Positions 1 through 8,083 of a DNA stretch of 44,969 bases are shown one piece after another. The stretch lies in contig JAPPLG010000029.1 in the NCBI GenBank assembly GCA_028819545.1, forward strand, positions 1-44,969. Direction: 5' to 3'. The position numbers and the translations under genes were made by a program. The notes beneath the pieces are model-generated. The model did not search any database. It worked only from the letters and a program-made list of their open reading frames with translations, and had not been told where the DNA came from. Position 1 is the stretch's first letter, and every line of letters starts with the position of its first letter. Source of the stretch: Bdellovibrionales bacterium (GTDB lineage Bacteria; Bdellovibrionota; Bdellovibrionia; Bdellovibrionales; UBA1609).

Positions 1-49
1 AAGTGTTACCCATGTGTCCAGTATAAAGTGTAACCCATGTCTCCGGTAT
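1..49. repeat. Imperfect 24-bp direct repeat at the window edge
   Basis: Bases 1-24 and 26-49 are two copies of a 24-base unit that starts AAGTGT and contains ACCCATGT. They match at 21 of 24 positions with a period of 25. Such repeats can belong to the end of an insertion sequence, but no transposase is present here, so this is only a possible mobile-element terminus. Confidence 0.45.
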
Positions 50-66
50 GGACCCATTTTTGCAAG

Positions 67-138
67 CATTCCCTACGGGACTCGAACCCGTGTCTTCACC
101 GTGAAAGGGTGATGTCCTAACCGCTAGACGAAGGGAAC
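67..138 (-). tRNA. tRNA-Glu (anticodon TTC)
   Basis: Read on the minus strand, this 72-nt stretch folds as a cloverleaf. The acceptor stem is GTTCCCT/AGGGAAT, the anticodon loop contains TTC, and the T-arm contains GGTTCGAGTCC. The discriminator base is G and CCA is not encoded. It lies 4 nt from the tRNA-Lys gene and downstream of purA on the same strand, so the three could share a transcript. Confidence 0.95.
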
Positions 139-142
139 ACAG

Positions 143-215
143 TGACCCGCCTTGGGCTCGAACCAAGGACCCTCTCCTTAAAAGGGAGATGCTCTACCAG
201 CTGAGCTAGCGGGTC
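143..215 (-). tRNA. tRNA-Lys (anticodon TTT)
   Basis: Read on the minus strand, the acceptor stem is GACCCGC/GCGGGTC. The D-arm contains AGCTCAGCTGGTAGAGC. The anticodon stem TCTCC/GGAGA closes a 7-nt loop with TTT at the anticodon position, and the T-arm contains GGTTCGAGCC. CCA is not encoded. It is 53 nt downstream of the purA stop codon. Confidence 0.96.
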
Positions 216-268
216 GTCGTTTGTCAGCAAAATATCATAAAAACACAAATAATAGTCAATGATCAATA

Positions 269-1564
269 CTAAAACAAAGAAGACCTTTCAATGACTTCTT
301 CTCGATTTGGCCCCACTGAAATAATATCTATAGGGATTTTAAGCTCTTCTTCAATAAAATGAATGTATTGGCGAGCTGTAAGAGGTAGGTCATCAAAAGA
401 AACAATCCTGCTGAGATCTTGTTTCCACCCCGGGAATTCCTTATACACAGCTTGACATTGACTCAACTGCTCAAAGTGCACAGGGTATTCATGGATACGC
501 CGGCCGTTTATATTATACGCTGTACATACTTTCACGGTATCCAACCCTGATAAAATATCCAGCTTCATCAATGCCAAAGAATTAATCCCATTCAAACGAA
601 TTGCGTATTTCAAAGCAACCAAATCCAGCCAGCCGCACCTTCTTCTGCGATTGGTTGTTGCTCCTCTTTCTTGTCCTTTTTCCTCCAAGTATAACTGCTC
701 TTCCGGAGTGCATTCTGAAGGAAAGGGGCCGTGGCCTACGCGCGTTGTGTATGTTTTGGATACGGCTAAAACTTTTTTTATATTTGACCATCCAAGCCCT
801 GCTCCGGTTAAAGCGGAGCCTGCCGTTGTGGCAGAGCTTGTGACGTAGGGATAAGTGCCTTGAAAAATATCCAGCAGGGTGCCTTGCGCTCCCTCAAATA
901 AAACTTTTTTTCCTTCTTTTAAGGCTTGGTCAATAATGAGTGAGGTGTTGGAGTGGCGATAAGGGGCCAAGGTATCTCTGGCTTTTTTAAGCTTTTCCCA
1001 TAATGAATCAATCGATGGCGCCTCTTGTTTATAGTAATGGGTCAGTAGAAATAAAACTTCTTTTGAAGCTTTTATAAGTTTTTCTTTTAATTTTTCATCA
1101 TCTAAGAATAAATCTCCAAACAACAAAGCTCGTCTTGAGATGCGTTCTTCGTAAGCAGGCCCGATCCCTCTGCCTGTTGTGCCAATTTTTTTAGACCCTG
1201 CCTGATGTTCCCGGGCTTGATCCAATTGCTTGTGGTAATCAAAAAGCATTGCAGAGGATTCGGAAATTAAAAGCTGATTTTTATTTTTGAGATAGCCGGC
1301 TTGTTTTAAGTTTGCAATTTCGTCTATTAATGAGAAAACGTCCAAAACAACGCCTGAAGAAATAATACATTGAACGTGCGGGTGTAAAATTCCTGAAGGA
1401 ATTAAGTGTAAAATAGTTTGCTTTCCGGAGACATTTAGGGTGTGTCCGGCATTAGCCCCCCCTTGATAGCGGACTACATAATCAGCATGAGAAGAGAAAA
1501 TATCAATAATTTTCCCTTTGCCTTCATCACCCCATTGGGCTCCTACAACGACAATTCCAGACAC
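269..1564 (-). CDS. purA: Adenylosuccinate synthetase
   Basis: PurA joins IMP and aspartate with GTP hydrolysis to give adenylosuccinate, the first committed step of AMP synthesis in the cytoplasm. The 431-residue length is typical. The N-terminus has VVVGAQWGDEGKGK, the family's GTP-binding loop with its catalytic Asp, followed by YQGGANAGHT with the catalytic His. TGRGIGPAYEE, EGAQGTLLD and TRVGHGPFPSE are further signature blocks. The start is GTG, directly before SGIVVV; no better upstream start is seen. The gene stands alone, divergent from the exported-protein array, with two tRNA genes downstream. Confidence 0.97.
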   Translation of the reverse strand: MSGIVVVGAQWGDEGKGKIIDIFSSHADYVVRYQGGANAGHTLNVSGKQTILHLIPSGILHPHVQCIISSGVVLDVFSLIDEIANLKQAGYLKNKNQLLISESSAMLFDYHKQLDQAREHQAGSKKIGTTGRGIGPAYEERISRRALLFGDLFLDDEKLKEKLIKASKEVLFLLTHYYKQEAPSIDSLWEKLKKARDTLAPYRHSNTSLIIDQALKEGKKVLFEGAQGTLLDIFQGTYPYVTSSATTAGSALTGAGLGWSNIKKVLAVSKTYTTRVGHGPFPSECTPEEQLYLEEKGQERGATTNRRRRCGWLDLVALKYAIRLNGINSLALMKLDILSGLDTVKVCTAYNINGRRIHEYPVHFEQLSQCQAVYKEFPGWKQDLSRIVSFDDLPLTARQYIHFIEEELKIPIDIISVGPNREEVIERSSLF

Positions 1565-1737
1565 AAAGAGTGATTAAGCATATTTTTGCTTTGTAAGGCA
1601 AGCTATAAGTCTTGAGTTTTTCTATATTAAAAAGCTGAGTTGGTAAAACTTAGACTAATGTCTGTAATCCAAATTATGGGTTTTAGTCTTTCTGTTAATT
1701 TGTCGATATTAAAAAAGAGTAAAAGGGTGTCTGTTTT

Positions 1738-2412
1738 ATGCGTTTATTGATTATTTTAATTTTTATTACTATGGAATTGGTTGGATGCGGAGGCGTCGGA
1801 TCAGGAAGAGAAGAGCGTCGTTTTAGAGACGATTACGATCGTAGAGGTAACGTTCCTGATGAAGAATTAGATGAATATATTTCAGACAGTATAGGGGGAG
1901 TGAGCGCAGTGCTTAAAAACATTGATAATTATTTAAAAAACTGCCAGTCTGCAATTCCTAATATTCCAAGAACGGAATTGGACGTTGTTTTCGGAGCAGT
2001 TGGAGTGAGTAAGTTTAACAAGTTTGCTCAAGCCAGAGAATGTCTGGAGCAAAGACTGCAGGAAGTGACAGTGCAAATCTGTCAATCAAAGGAAGATATC
2101 TATACACAATCTCAGCAATATAGAAATTTTGATAACAGAGCCGCACGTGTGCAAAATGGAGTGGATCGGATTGAAGAACTGCATCGCAGACATCAGGACT
2201 GGCTGTTGGATCAAGCAGACCGTTTTCATGACAGGGCAGACAAACATGCAGACAGCTCTTTATTAGGAAATGAATATAGAGCTTATGCAGATATCTTTGA
2301 ATCAGAAGCTTTTCATAGCTGTGCTTATGGGGATCGATTCCGCAGAGGAGGCCGCTCCTCTTATCGTAACAGCGGTTACGGCAGTTATGGCGGTTACGGC
2401 GGCAGATATTAA
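1738..2412 (+). CDS. Putative lipoprotein, first member of a tandem paralogous family (P1)
   Basis: I do not recognise a named family. The 224-residue product begins with a short hydrophobic segment and the lipobox LVGC (Cys17), so it is probably a lipoprotein. The middle region shares with the next three genes an NC at the start of a helix-rich domain, ECLEQRL, QICQSK, a VQNGVDRIEELH-like block, and a YADIFES...C ending. The last roughly 25 residues form a Gly/Tyr/Arg-rich tail (GYGSYGGYGGRY) absent from the paralogs. It lacks the N-terminal DQC motif the others carry. High predicted helix content suggests an exported helical bundle. The function is unknown. Confidence 0.75.
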   Translation: MRLLIILIFITMELVGCGGVGSGREERRFRDDYDRRGNVPDEELDEYISDSIGGVSAVLKNIDNYLKNCQSAIPNIPRTELDVVFGAVGVSKFNKFAQARECLEQRLQEVTVQICQSKEDIYTQSQQYRNFDNRAARVQNGVDRIEELHRRHQDWLLDQADRFHDRADKHADSSLLGNEYRAYADIFESEAFHSCAYGDRFRRGGRSSYRNSGYGSYGGYGGRY

Positions 2413-2436
2413 GTGCTGAGTGATTAAAATTTACTA

Positions 2437-3278
2437 AAGTCTTCATTCACAATCAGTTATTCAAATAATAATTTCTATTAACAATGCAGTTGTGTTTCTG
2501 CCTTACAAAACAGCATTATTTTCTTTCTATTTTTTAATGATTTAATTTTTTTACACTGTTATTGTTTGTGTAGAAATAATCTGTTAATTTGGGTCTTGTG
2601 CTTACAATGGCTGGGGGGCAACATGAAAAAGTTTATATGGTTTATAGTTCTCTTATGTTCATTAAATGGTTATTCTTTTGAGGATTCACATTGGGGCGAT
2701 CAATGTGCTCAATGTGACAAAAGCAGTGCAGGCTCTCAATTGCTGTTAGATATGCTGTTAGTGATCAACAGCATTCATAAGCTTATTACAGATGCTGAAA
2801 GCGAGTTGAGAAAATGTCAGGAATTGGCTTCTCACGTGAAATCAGAAGCTTTGACATCAATGGAGAGTCGCTCTTCAGTCTTTCTCGCTCAGTCTAGAGC
2901 TTGCCTTCAAGAAAAGCTTGCAGGCATAACCAAACAAATTTGTGCGGCAAAAAAAACAGCCAATCTCTATGTAAAGGAGTCAAGTGCTTTAGACCTGCAG
3001 GTTCAAACTGTTCACAGCGGTGTTGAAGTTTTGGAATACTTTCATCAGGTGTATAAAACGTGGTTGCTGGATGTAGCAGAAGTCTATAAATTGGCTGAAA
3101 ACCAAAGTTCATCAGTGAATATTTATCAGGTTTATGCAGATGTTTTTGAGCTTGAGTCTGAAGCTCAATGCAATCATTAAGTCATTTTAATTTTCTTGTT
3201 ATAGGCGTTAAGTGTTAAGTCTTCATTCACAATTCAGTTATTTAAATAATAAGTTCTATTAACAATGCAGGTGTTTCT
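2437..3278 (+). repeat. Duplicated upstream segments (2437-2499 and 3217-3278)
   Basis: Two nearly identical stretches of about 62 bases lie 780 bases apart. Both begin AAGTCTTCATTCACAAT and contain TTCTATTAACAATGCAG followed by GTGTTTCT. Each sits upstream of a paralog (P2 and P3). A second shared stretch, TTTTTACAC followed by ATTGTTTGT, lies closer to each gene. The duplication therefore covered gene plus regulatory region; the shared parts probably hold the promoters. Confidence 0.8.
2623..3180 (+). CDS. Exported cysteine-containing paralog (P2)
   Basis: This is a 185-residue secreted protein of the same family as P1. I chose the ATG at 2623 because a GGGGGG run precedes it by a few bases and the product then begins MKKFIWFIVLLCSLNGYS, a clear signal peptide. 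An upstream in-frame start would add 19 residues without a ribosome site. After the signal come DQCAQC, RKCQE, ACLQEKL, KQICAAK, a GVEVLEYFH block and a YADVFELESEAQC ending, matching the spacing of cysteines in the neighbours. The paired cysteines suggest disulfides in the envelope. Role unknown. Confidence 0.78.
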   Translation: MKKFIWFIVLLCSLNGYSFEDSHWGDQCAQCDKSSAGSQLLLDMLLVINSIHKLITDAESELRKCQELASHVKSEALTSMESRSSVFLAQSRACLQEKLAGITKQICAAKKTANLYVKESSALDLQVQTVHSGVEVLEYFHQVYKTWLLDVAEVYKLAENQSSSVNIYQVYADVFELESEAQCNH

Positions 3279-3476
3279 ATCAGATCTTAAAAAAGAATTT
3301 CTGCTTATTATAATAAGTTATTAATCACAAAAAATGTCTTTCTTTTGTCTTAGAAAGTGATATTTATTTCATTTTTATTATTTATTATGTAATTTTTACA
3401 CTTCTTTGTACATTTATTGTTTGTACAGGGAGAATATGTTAATTTGATTTCGTTTTTAATATCTTTGGAGGGCAAT

Positions 3477-4016
3477 ATGAAAAAATGTGGATGGCTTGTA
3501 GTCCTTTTTTTATCATTCAATGGGTATTCCTATCTAGGTGAAGAAGTGTCAGGTGGGGATCAGTGTGATGCTGGTAGCATAGAGGCACAAATATTAGATG
3601 CTATTGAAAATCTCAAGGAGCTTGTAACAACTACAAATAGTAGTTTGATAAACTGTTTTTCTGACAGTATGCATATTAACAACAATGTAACAAGTACATT
3701 CAGTGGGGCAACAGAGTGCCTTGAGCACAAATTACAGAATGTGGAAACTCAAATTTGCCAGACAAAAAGAGATTTGTATACGAAAATTCAGCAACAAAAG
3801 AATGATGATCAGAGTTCAAGACAGCGTGTTCAATTTGGTATGACTCTTATTGAAGATCTTCATGTAGATCATCGCACAGTATTGTTGAAGCGATCGGACT
3901 ATTGGGAGGAATTATTTGATAACAATGTGGGCAATGTATTATGGGCGGCAGAGCTTAAAGCTTATTCAGAGATTTTTAAAACAAATGCCGCTATTAGCTG
4001 TCCTGCTGGTGAATAA
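3477..4016 (+). CDS. Exported cysteine-containing paralog (P3)
   Basis: This is a 179-residue secreted protein. The ATG at 3477 is preceded by GGAGGG and starts the signal peptide MKKCGWLVVLFLSFNGYS. The mature N-terminus, YLGEEVSGGDQC, is nearly the same as in P4, so P3 and P4 are the most recent duplicates. The family cysteines follow in INCFS, ECLEHKL, QICQTK and the final SC, with the shared FGMTLIEDLHVDHR block and YSEIF near the end. No catalytic motif is visible. The upstream region repeats that of P2. Confidence 0.78.
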   Translation: MKKCGWLVVLFLSFNGYSYLGEEVSGGDQCDAGSIEAQILDAIENLKELVTTTNSSLINCFSDSMHINNNVTSTFSGATECLEHKLQNVETQICQTKRDLYTKIQQQKNDDQSSRQRVQFGMTLIEDLHVDHRTVLLKRSDYWEELFDNNVGNVLWAAELKAYSEIFKTNAAISCPAGE

Positions 4017-4134
4017 ATATAGCTGAAACTATGACTGCAGTTGTGAAGACGACGATCAACTTCAAGAAGAATTTGTAGAGTAATTTGACAAGGATGATGT
4101 GTTTATTATTTCAATGGTATCGAGAACGATCAAT

Positions 4135-4677
4135 ATGAAAACATTTGTATGGCTTATAGTTCTTTTTTTCTCTGTCAATGGATATTCTTATCTTGGTGAA
4201 GATTTGTCAGGTAGTGATCAATGCAATGTTGGAAGTGTGGACACACAAACTTTACAAGCTATTGGAAGTGTCAATGAATTTGTAAATCATGTAGATAGTG
4301 ATATGCATAATTGTATGCCAGGCAGTCTTCAAACTACATTATTGAATGACAACTTAAGTTTAAAGGATGTATTAACTCGTACTAGAGAATGTTTATTGCA
4401 AAGACTTCTGGATGTGACTCAGCAAATTTGTCAGTTTAAAAAGAACATTCGTGTGGCATCTGAGAATTGTGTAAATGTTGAGCCAGCAATTTATGAGCGC
4501 ACTCAAAAACGTCTGGCGATTATAGAAAATCTGCATGTATATTATCGAGAGTTGCTTTTGGATAGAACAGATTTTTGGAGGAGTAAAGCTGATGAATCTG
4601 ATAATCCTTTCAGGCAGAATGAATACGGGGTTTACTCGGAGATTTTTGAATCAGCGTCTCATATAAATTGTCTTTAA
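4135..4677 (+). CDS. Exported cysteine-containing paralog (P4)
   Basis: This is a 180-residue secreted protein. The chosen ATG at 4135 begins MKTFVWLIVLFFSVNGYS, aligning with the signal peptides of P2 and P3; the 12-residue upstream extension is hydrophilic and breaks that alignment. Mature features are YLGEDLSGSDQC, HNCMP, ECLLQRL, QICQFK, a KRLAIIENLHVYYRELL block and YSEIFESASHINC. It has one additional cysteine (ENC). No ribosome site is obvious. A relic of a further copy follows directly. Confidence 0.76.
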   Translation: MKTFVWLIVLFFSVNGYSYLGEDLSGSDQCNVGSVDTQTLQAIGSVNEFVNHVDSDMHNCMPGSLQTTLLNDNLSLKDVLTRTRECLLQRLLDVTQQICQFKKNIRVASENCVNVEPAIYERTQKRLAIIENLHVYYRELLLDRTDFWRSKADESDNPFRQNEYGVYSEIFESASHINCL

Positions 4678-4682
4678 GATGA

Positions 4683-4784
4683 TTAAATTGGATTTCTGAT
4701 TTGCAGAATAACTTGCAGGATGGAAGTCAGGTCCTTTCTCCACAATATGAGGAGATTATATCTTCAGCTTATTCTGATTGTTAA
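4683..4784 (+). pseudogene. Relic C-terminus of a fifth paralog
   Basis: The frame between a TGA at 4680 and a TAA at 4782 reads 33 codons without a start codon. It ends QYEEIISSAYSDC. This parallels the YSEIFESASHINC and YADIFESEAFHSC endings of the intact copies. I read it as the decayed tail of another family member; the match is short, so this is moderate evidence. Confidence 0.5.
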
Positions 4785-4892
4785 ATCCAAATATGGAATA
4801 TCAGACGTTTGTAGAATAATCTAATGTTTTCTTATTTTGTGGATCTGTAGTGACAGAGAATTTTTTCCTAGCCATTGTCCTTAAGATGGGCA

Positions 4893-6257
4893 ATGATAGA
4901 CTCAATGAATAAGTTTGATTTTCTTGTTATTGGCGGTGGTTCCGGCGGAGTGCGGGCCGCTCGAAGGGCGGCTGGCCTGGGTGTTAAAACAGCTCTTTTT
5001 GAAAAAGGGGATATGGGAGGCACCTGTGTTTTAAAAGGCTGTATCCCAAAAAAATTGATGTGGTACGGTGCCCGTTTGTTGGAAGATATTGCACTAGCTG
5101 AAGAATACGGCTGGTCTGTAGGCAACCCTCAATTAAATTGGATATTACAAAAAGACAGAAGAAACAAGGAGGTTCAAAGGCTTTCTGCTATTTATCAAAA
5201 GTTATTGGATGACTCCGGAGTTCATACTGTACATGCTGAGGCTGTTTTTGAAAAAGAAAATGTCATTCAGGCAGGAGGTCAGCTTTATACAGCCCCTCAT
5301 ATTTTAATTGCTGTAGGAGGTTCACCACATAAGCCGTCTTTGTCTGGGATTGAGCATGTGCTTATTTCTGATGATATTTTTCAGTTGGAAAAACAACCTT
5401 CTTCTTTGTTGGTTGTAGGAGCAGGTTATATTGCTTTGGAATTTGCAGGTATTTTTCAATCCATGGGGACTTCGACTACACTTCTTTGTAGAAAAGACAA
5501 AGTATTAACGCATTTTGATGAGGATGTACGCTCTTTTTTTCAAGAGCAAGCTCAGGTGAAGGGGTTGAATATTATAAATAACTTTGAGCCTGTTTCTATA
5601 GTTAAAAATAAGAATGTACTGGTTGTAAGCAATAAAGAGAAAAAAACTTTTTCTGCAGAAAAAGTTCTTTTTGCAACCGGAAGAAAAGCTTTAACAAAAT
5701 CTTTAAATTTGGAAAAAGCGGGTATTCAAACAGATTCCAGCGGCAGTATTGAAGTGTCTGACGAGTTTGAAACCTCCTGCTCCGGGGTTTATGCTGTTGG
5801 GGACTGTAGTAATACTCCTTTTCAATTAACACCTGTGGCTTTGGCGGAATCAGAAATTTTAGTTCAAAACTTATTTGGCAGGCAAAAAAGTAAAATGGAT
5901 TATCAATATGTGCCCAGTGCTGTGTTTTCAAATCCCAATATTGCTCAAGTGGGCTGGACAGAAAAACAAGCTTTGGAAAAAGGTTTTAGCATCCAGGTTT
6001 TTGAATCTTCTTTTCGTCCTTTGAAATACACAATCAGTCCGTCCAAAAAATCAGAGAAAATGTATATGAAAATGATTGTGGATCAAAAAACAGATCAAAT
6101 TCTGGGTTGTCATATCGTGGGAGATGATTCTCCTGAAATGATTCAGGCTGTGGCTATAGCTATGGTGGCTAAGGCTACCAAAAGTGACTTTGACCGCACT
6201 ATAGGGCTTCACCCCTCCAGTGCGGAAGAGCTTTGCACTTTAAGGGCTCCTCGTTAA
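4893..6257 (+). CDS. gor: Glutathione-disulfide reductase
   Basis: This FAD enzyme reduces oxidised glutathione with NADPH in the cytoplasm. The 454-residue product opens with FDFLVIGGGSGGVRAARRAA (FAD-binding) and GGTCVLKGCIPKK. Its redox cysteines are Cys45 and Cys50. VVGAGYIALEFAG is the NAD(P) fold, and CRKDKVL has the basic residues expected for NADPH. YAVGDC closes the FAD domain. The dimerisation domain ends HPSSAEE, with the catalytic His440-Glu445 pair. The family residues separate it from lipoamide and mercuric reductases. ATG at 4893 or 4905 are both possible; neither has a good ribosome site. It is a single gene followed by a hairpin. Confidence 0.9.
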   Translation: MIDSMNKFDFLVIGGGSGGVRAARRAAGLGVKTALFEKGDMGGTCVLKGCIPKKLMWYGARLLEDIALAEEYGWSVGNPQLNWILQKDRRNKEVQRLSAIYQKLLDDSGVHTVHAEAVFEKENVIQAGGQLYTAPHILIAVGGSPHKPSLSGIEHVLISDDIFQLEKQPSSLLVVGAGYIALEFAGIFQSMGTSTTLLCRKDKVLTHFDEDVRSFFQEQAQVKGLNIINNFEPVSIVKNKNVLVVSNKEKKTFSAEKVLFATGRKALTKSLNLEKAGIQTDSSGSIEVSDEFETSCSGVYAVGDCSNTPFQLTPVALAESEILVQNLFGRQKSKMDYQYVPSAVFSNPNIAQVGWTEKQALEKGFSIQVFESSFRPLKYTISPSKKSEKMYMKMIVDQKTDQILGCHIVGDDSPEMIQAVAIAMVAKATKSDFDRTIGLHPSSAEELCTLRAPR

Positions 6258-6296
6258 AGGTGTTGTTGAATAAGAGATTTTTTTCTGAAAAAATCC

Positions 6297-6324
6297 AAAA
6301 TGTGTGAATAAAATACACACTTTT
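6297..6324 (+). terminator. Probable terminator after gor
   Basis: AAAA-T-GTGTG, nine bases, then CACAC-TTTT forms an A/T-flanked hairpin with a short T-run 40 bases after the gor stop. The stem is weak, so termination efficiency is uncertain. Confidence 0.5.
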
Positions 6325-6400
6325 AACTGCATTCTTGATATTTTTACACATTTATATTATTTTTTAAGCTCTTCTATATGAAAAACAGGGATTGTTAAGG

Positions 6401-7942
6401 ATGAATATTAATCAAAAGATACTGAGCTTATATCAAGCGTTTTTGGCGTTTTCTGCCATTGTCGTAACAACTCAGGTGTTTGCTGAACATCAGGTGTTTT
6501 TCTTTCCTTCCACGGCAGAAGCAGAGACCAGGCAGGGTTTTGTTCGTGTGATCAATCACTCGGATTTATCCGGAGAAGTGTCTATTACGGCCGTTGATGA
6601 TGCTGGTGTTGAAAAAGGGCCTATTGCACTTTCTCTTTCAGCTAATTCTGCAAAGCATTTTAATTCCACGGACTTGGAGGAGGGAAATGCCGGTAAGGGT
6701 CTTTCCGGTGGTGTGGGTACAGGGCAGGGAGCCTGGAGGCTTTCTATGGAATCTGATTTAGATATTGAAGTCTTATCTTACATACGAACCCGAGATGGTT
6801 TTGTTACAACCATGCATGAAACACTGCCTTCTTCAAGTAACAATAGCTTACATAGATATGCAGTCATTTTTAATCCAGCCAGCAATTATAATCAGGTCAG
6901 TAGTTTAAGACTAATTAATAATACTCATAGGAATGCTCAAGTTTCTATTACAGGAGTTGATGATCAGGGGATTTCTGGAAATGTTGTAAAGCTTTCTATT
7001 CCAGCTAATGCGGTTAGAATGTTTACGTCACAAGAGCTGGAGTCTGGAACCGGAGAGGGAATTACAAGTGGAGCTTTAGGGGATGGGACAGGCAAGTGGC
7101 AGTTGTTTATTGAGTCCGATCAGCCTCTAGTGGCATTAAGTGTTCTTGAAAGCCCTACAGGTCATATTGCAAACCTTTCAACTTTGCCAAAAACTCATAG
7201 TAATAAGCATATTGTTCCTCTGTTTCCCGCTTCTGCAGATTCCAAGGGGCGCCAGGGGTTTTTAAGAGTGACTAACCACTCCAGTCAGGATGCCACAGTC
7301 TCAATCTCAGCTTTTAATAATACAGACTGGGAATATGAACCAGTGACTTTGTCCTTAGAAGCTCATAAAACTCAGCACTTTAACTCGGATGATTTGGAAC
7401 TGGGAAATGAAGATAAGGGGCTCACTGGTTCTACAGGAATAGGAGAGGGGGATTGGTATTTGGAATTATCCAGTGACCAGGATATTAGTGTGATGGCTTA
7501 TTTAAGAACTCCAGGAGGTTTTCTCACATCGGCGCATGATTTAATTATGGGTCAAGAGGATGGAACTTATCATCGTGTTGCTATTTTTAACCCTGGAAGT
7601 AATTACAATCAGGTCAGTGTACTGAGAGTGATAAATCTTGGTGAGGAAGATGCGGACATTGTTGTTAGCGGGATAGATGATTCAGGAAGCTCTCCTGGAA
7701 CAGATGTAAGCTTTATGGTTCCTGCAGGGAAATTTCGAGCAATAACAGCTCAGGAGTTAGAGACAGGAGTTAGAGAGTTTTCGGAAATGGAAACAGGGTT
7801 TGAAGATGAATCTATAGAAGGAGCTTTGGCGGATGGGACAGGCAAGTGGCAGTTAATTGTGCAGTCCAGTGTTCCGGTATTTGTGATGAGTATTTTGGAA
7901 ACTCCCACAGGTCATCTCACAAACCTTTCCACCACCCCGTAA
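6401..7942 (+). CDS. Exported repeat protein with two A-B domain pairs
   Basis: This is a secreted or surface protein of 513 residues without a named family that I can assign. A signal peptide ends at about TTQVFA. Four segments of roughly 120 residues follow in an A-B-A-B order. A units carry RQGF(V/L)RV(I/T)NHS, KHFNS/QHFNS with DLE, KGLSG/KGLTG and (D/S)YxRTxxGF. B units carry FNPxSNYNQVS, a LRxIN block, QELE, GALxDGTGKWQL and L(E/E)xPTGHxxNLST. Each looks like a beta-sandwich module. ATG 6401 is chosen because AGGG lies 10 bases upstream; a TTG at 6392 is the alternative. It stands alone. Adhesion or surface-layer roles are guesses. Confidence 0.8.
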   Translation: MNINQKILSLYQAFLAFSAIVVTTQVFAEHQVFFFPSTAEAETRQGFVRVINHSDLSGEVSITAVDDAGVEKGPIALSLSANSAKHFNSTDLEEGNAGKGLSGGVGTGQGAWRLSMESDLDIEVLSYIRTRDGFVTTMHETLPSSSNNSLHRYAVIFNPASNYNQVSSLRLINNTHRNAQVSITGVDDQGISGNVVKLSIPANAVRMFTSQELESGTGEGITSGALGDGTGKWQLFIESDQPLVALSVLESPTGHIANLSTLPKTHSNKHIVPLFPASADSKGRQGFLRVTNHSSQDATVSISAFNNTDWEYEPVTLSLEAHKTQHFNSDDLELGNEDKGLTGSTGIGEGDWYLELSSDQDISVMAYLRTPGGFLTSAHDLIMGQEDGTYHRVAIFNPGSNYNQVSVLRVINLGEEDADIVVSGIDDSGSSPGTDVSFMVPAGKFRAITAQELETGVREFSEMETGFEDESIEGALADGTGKWQLIVQSSVPVFVMSILETPTGHLTNLSTTP

Positions 7943-8001
7943 TTAAAGAGGTAAGGGGCGCTGTTTCTGCAGGTTTTTTAGTAATAACATTTTTCTTTTT
8001 T

Positions 8002-8034
8002 GGACAAATCCGCAATTTAATTGCATATTTGTCC
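8002..8034. repeat. Inverted repeat upstream of epmA
   Basis: GGACAAAT at 8002-8009 is the exact complement of ATTTGTCC at 8027-8034, with CAATT/AATTG as a further inner arm. It follows a T-rich tract and has no T-run on its downstream side for either strand, so an operator or mRNA structure is likelier than a terminator. Confidence 0.5.
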
Positions 8035-8083
8035 ATTACTCTGGAAAAGAAAAACAAATGCGAAATGAGACAAATGTTCTTTC

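Noticed and set aside
601-848. Plus-strand reading frames opposite purA
   Set aside because: They lie wholly inside the conserved purA coding region on the other strand and show no family pattern or ribosome site.
8002-8034. Inverted repeat as terminator
   Set aside because: Neither strand has a T-run after the stem; on the plus strand the T-rich tract lies before it.
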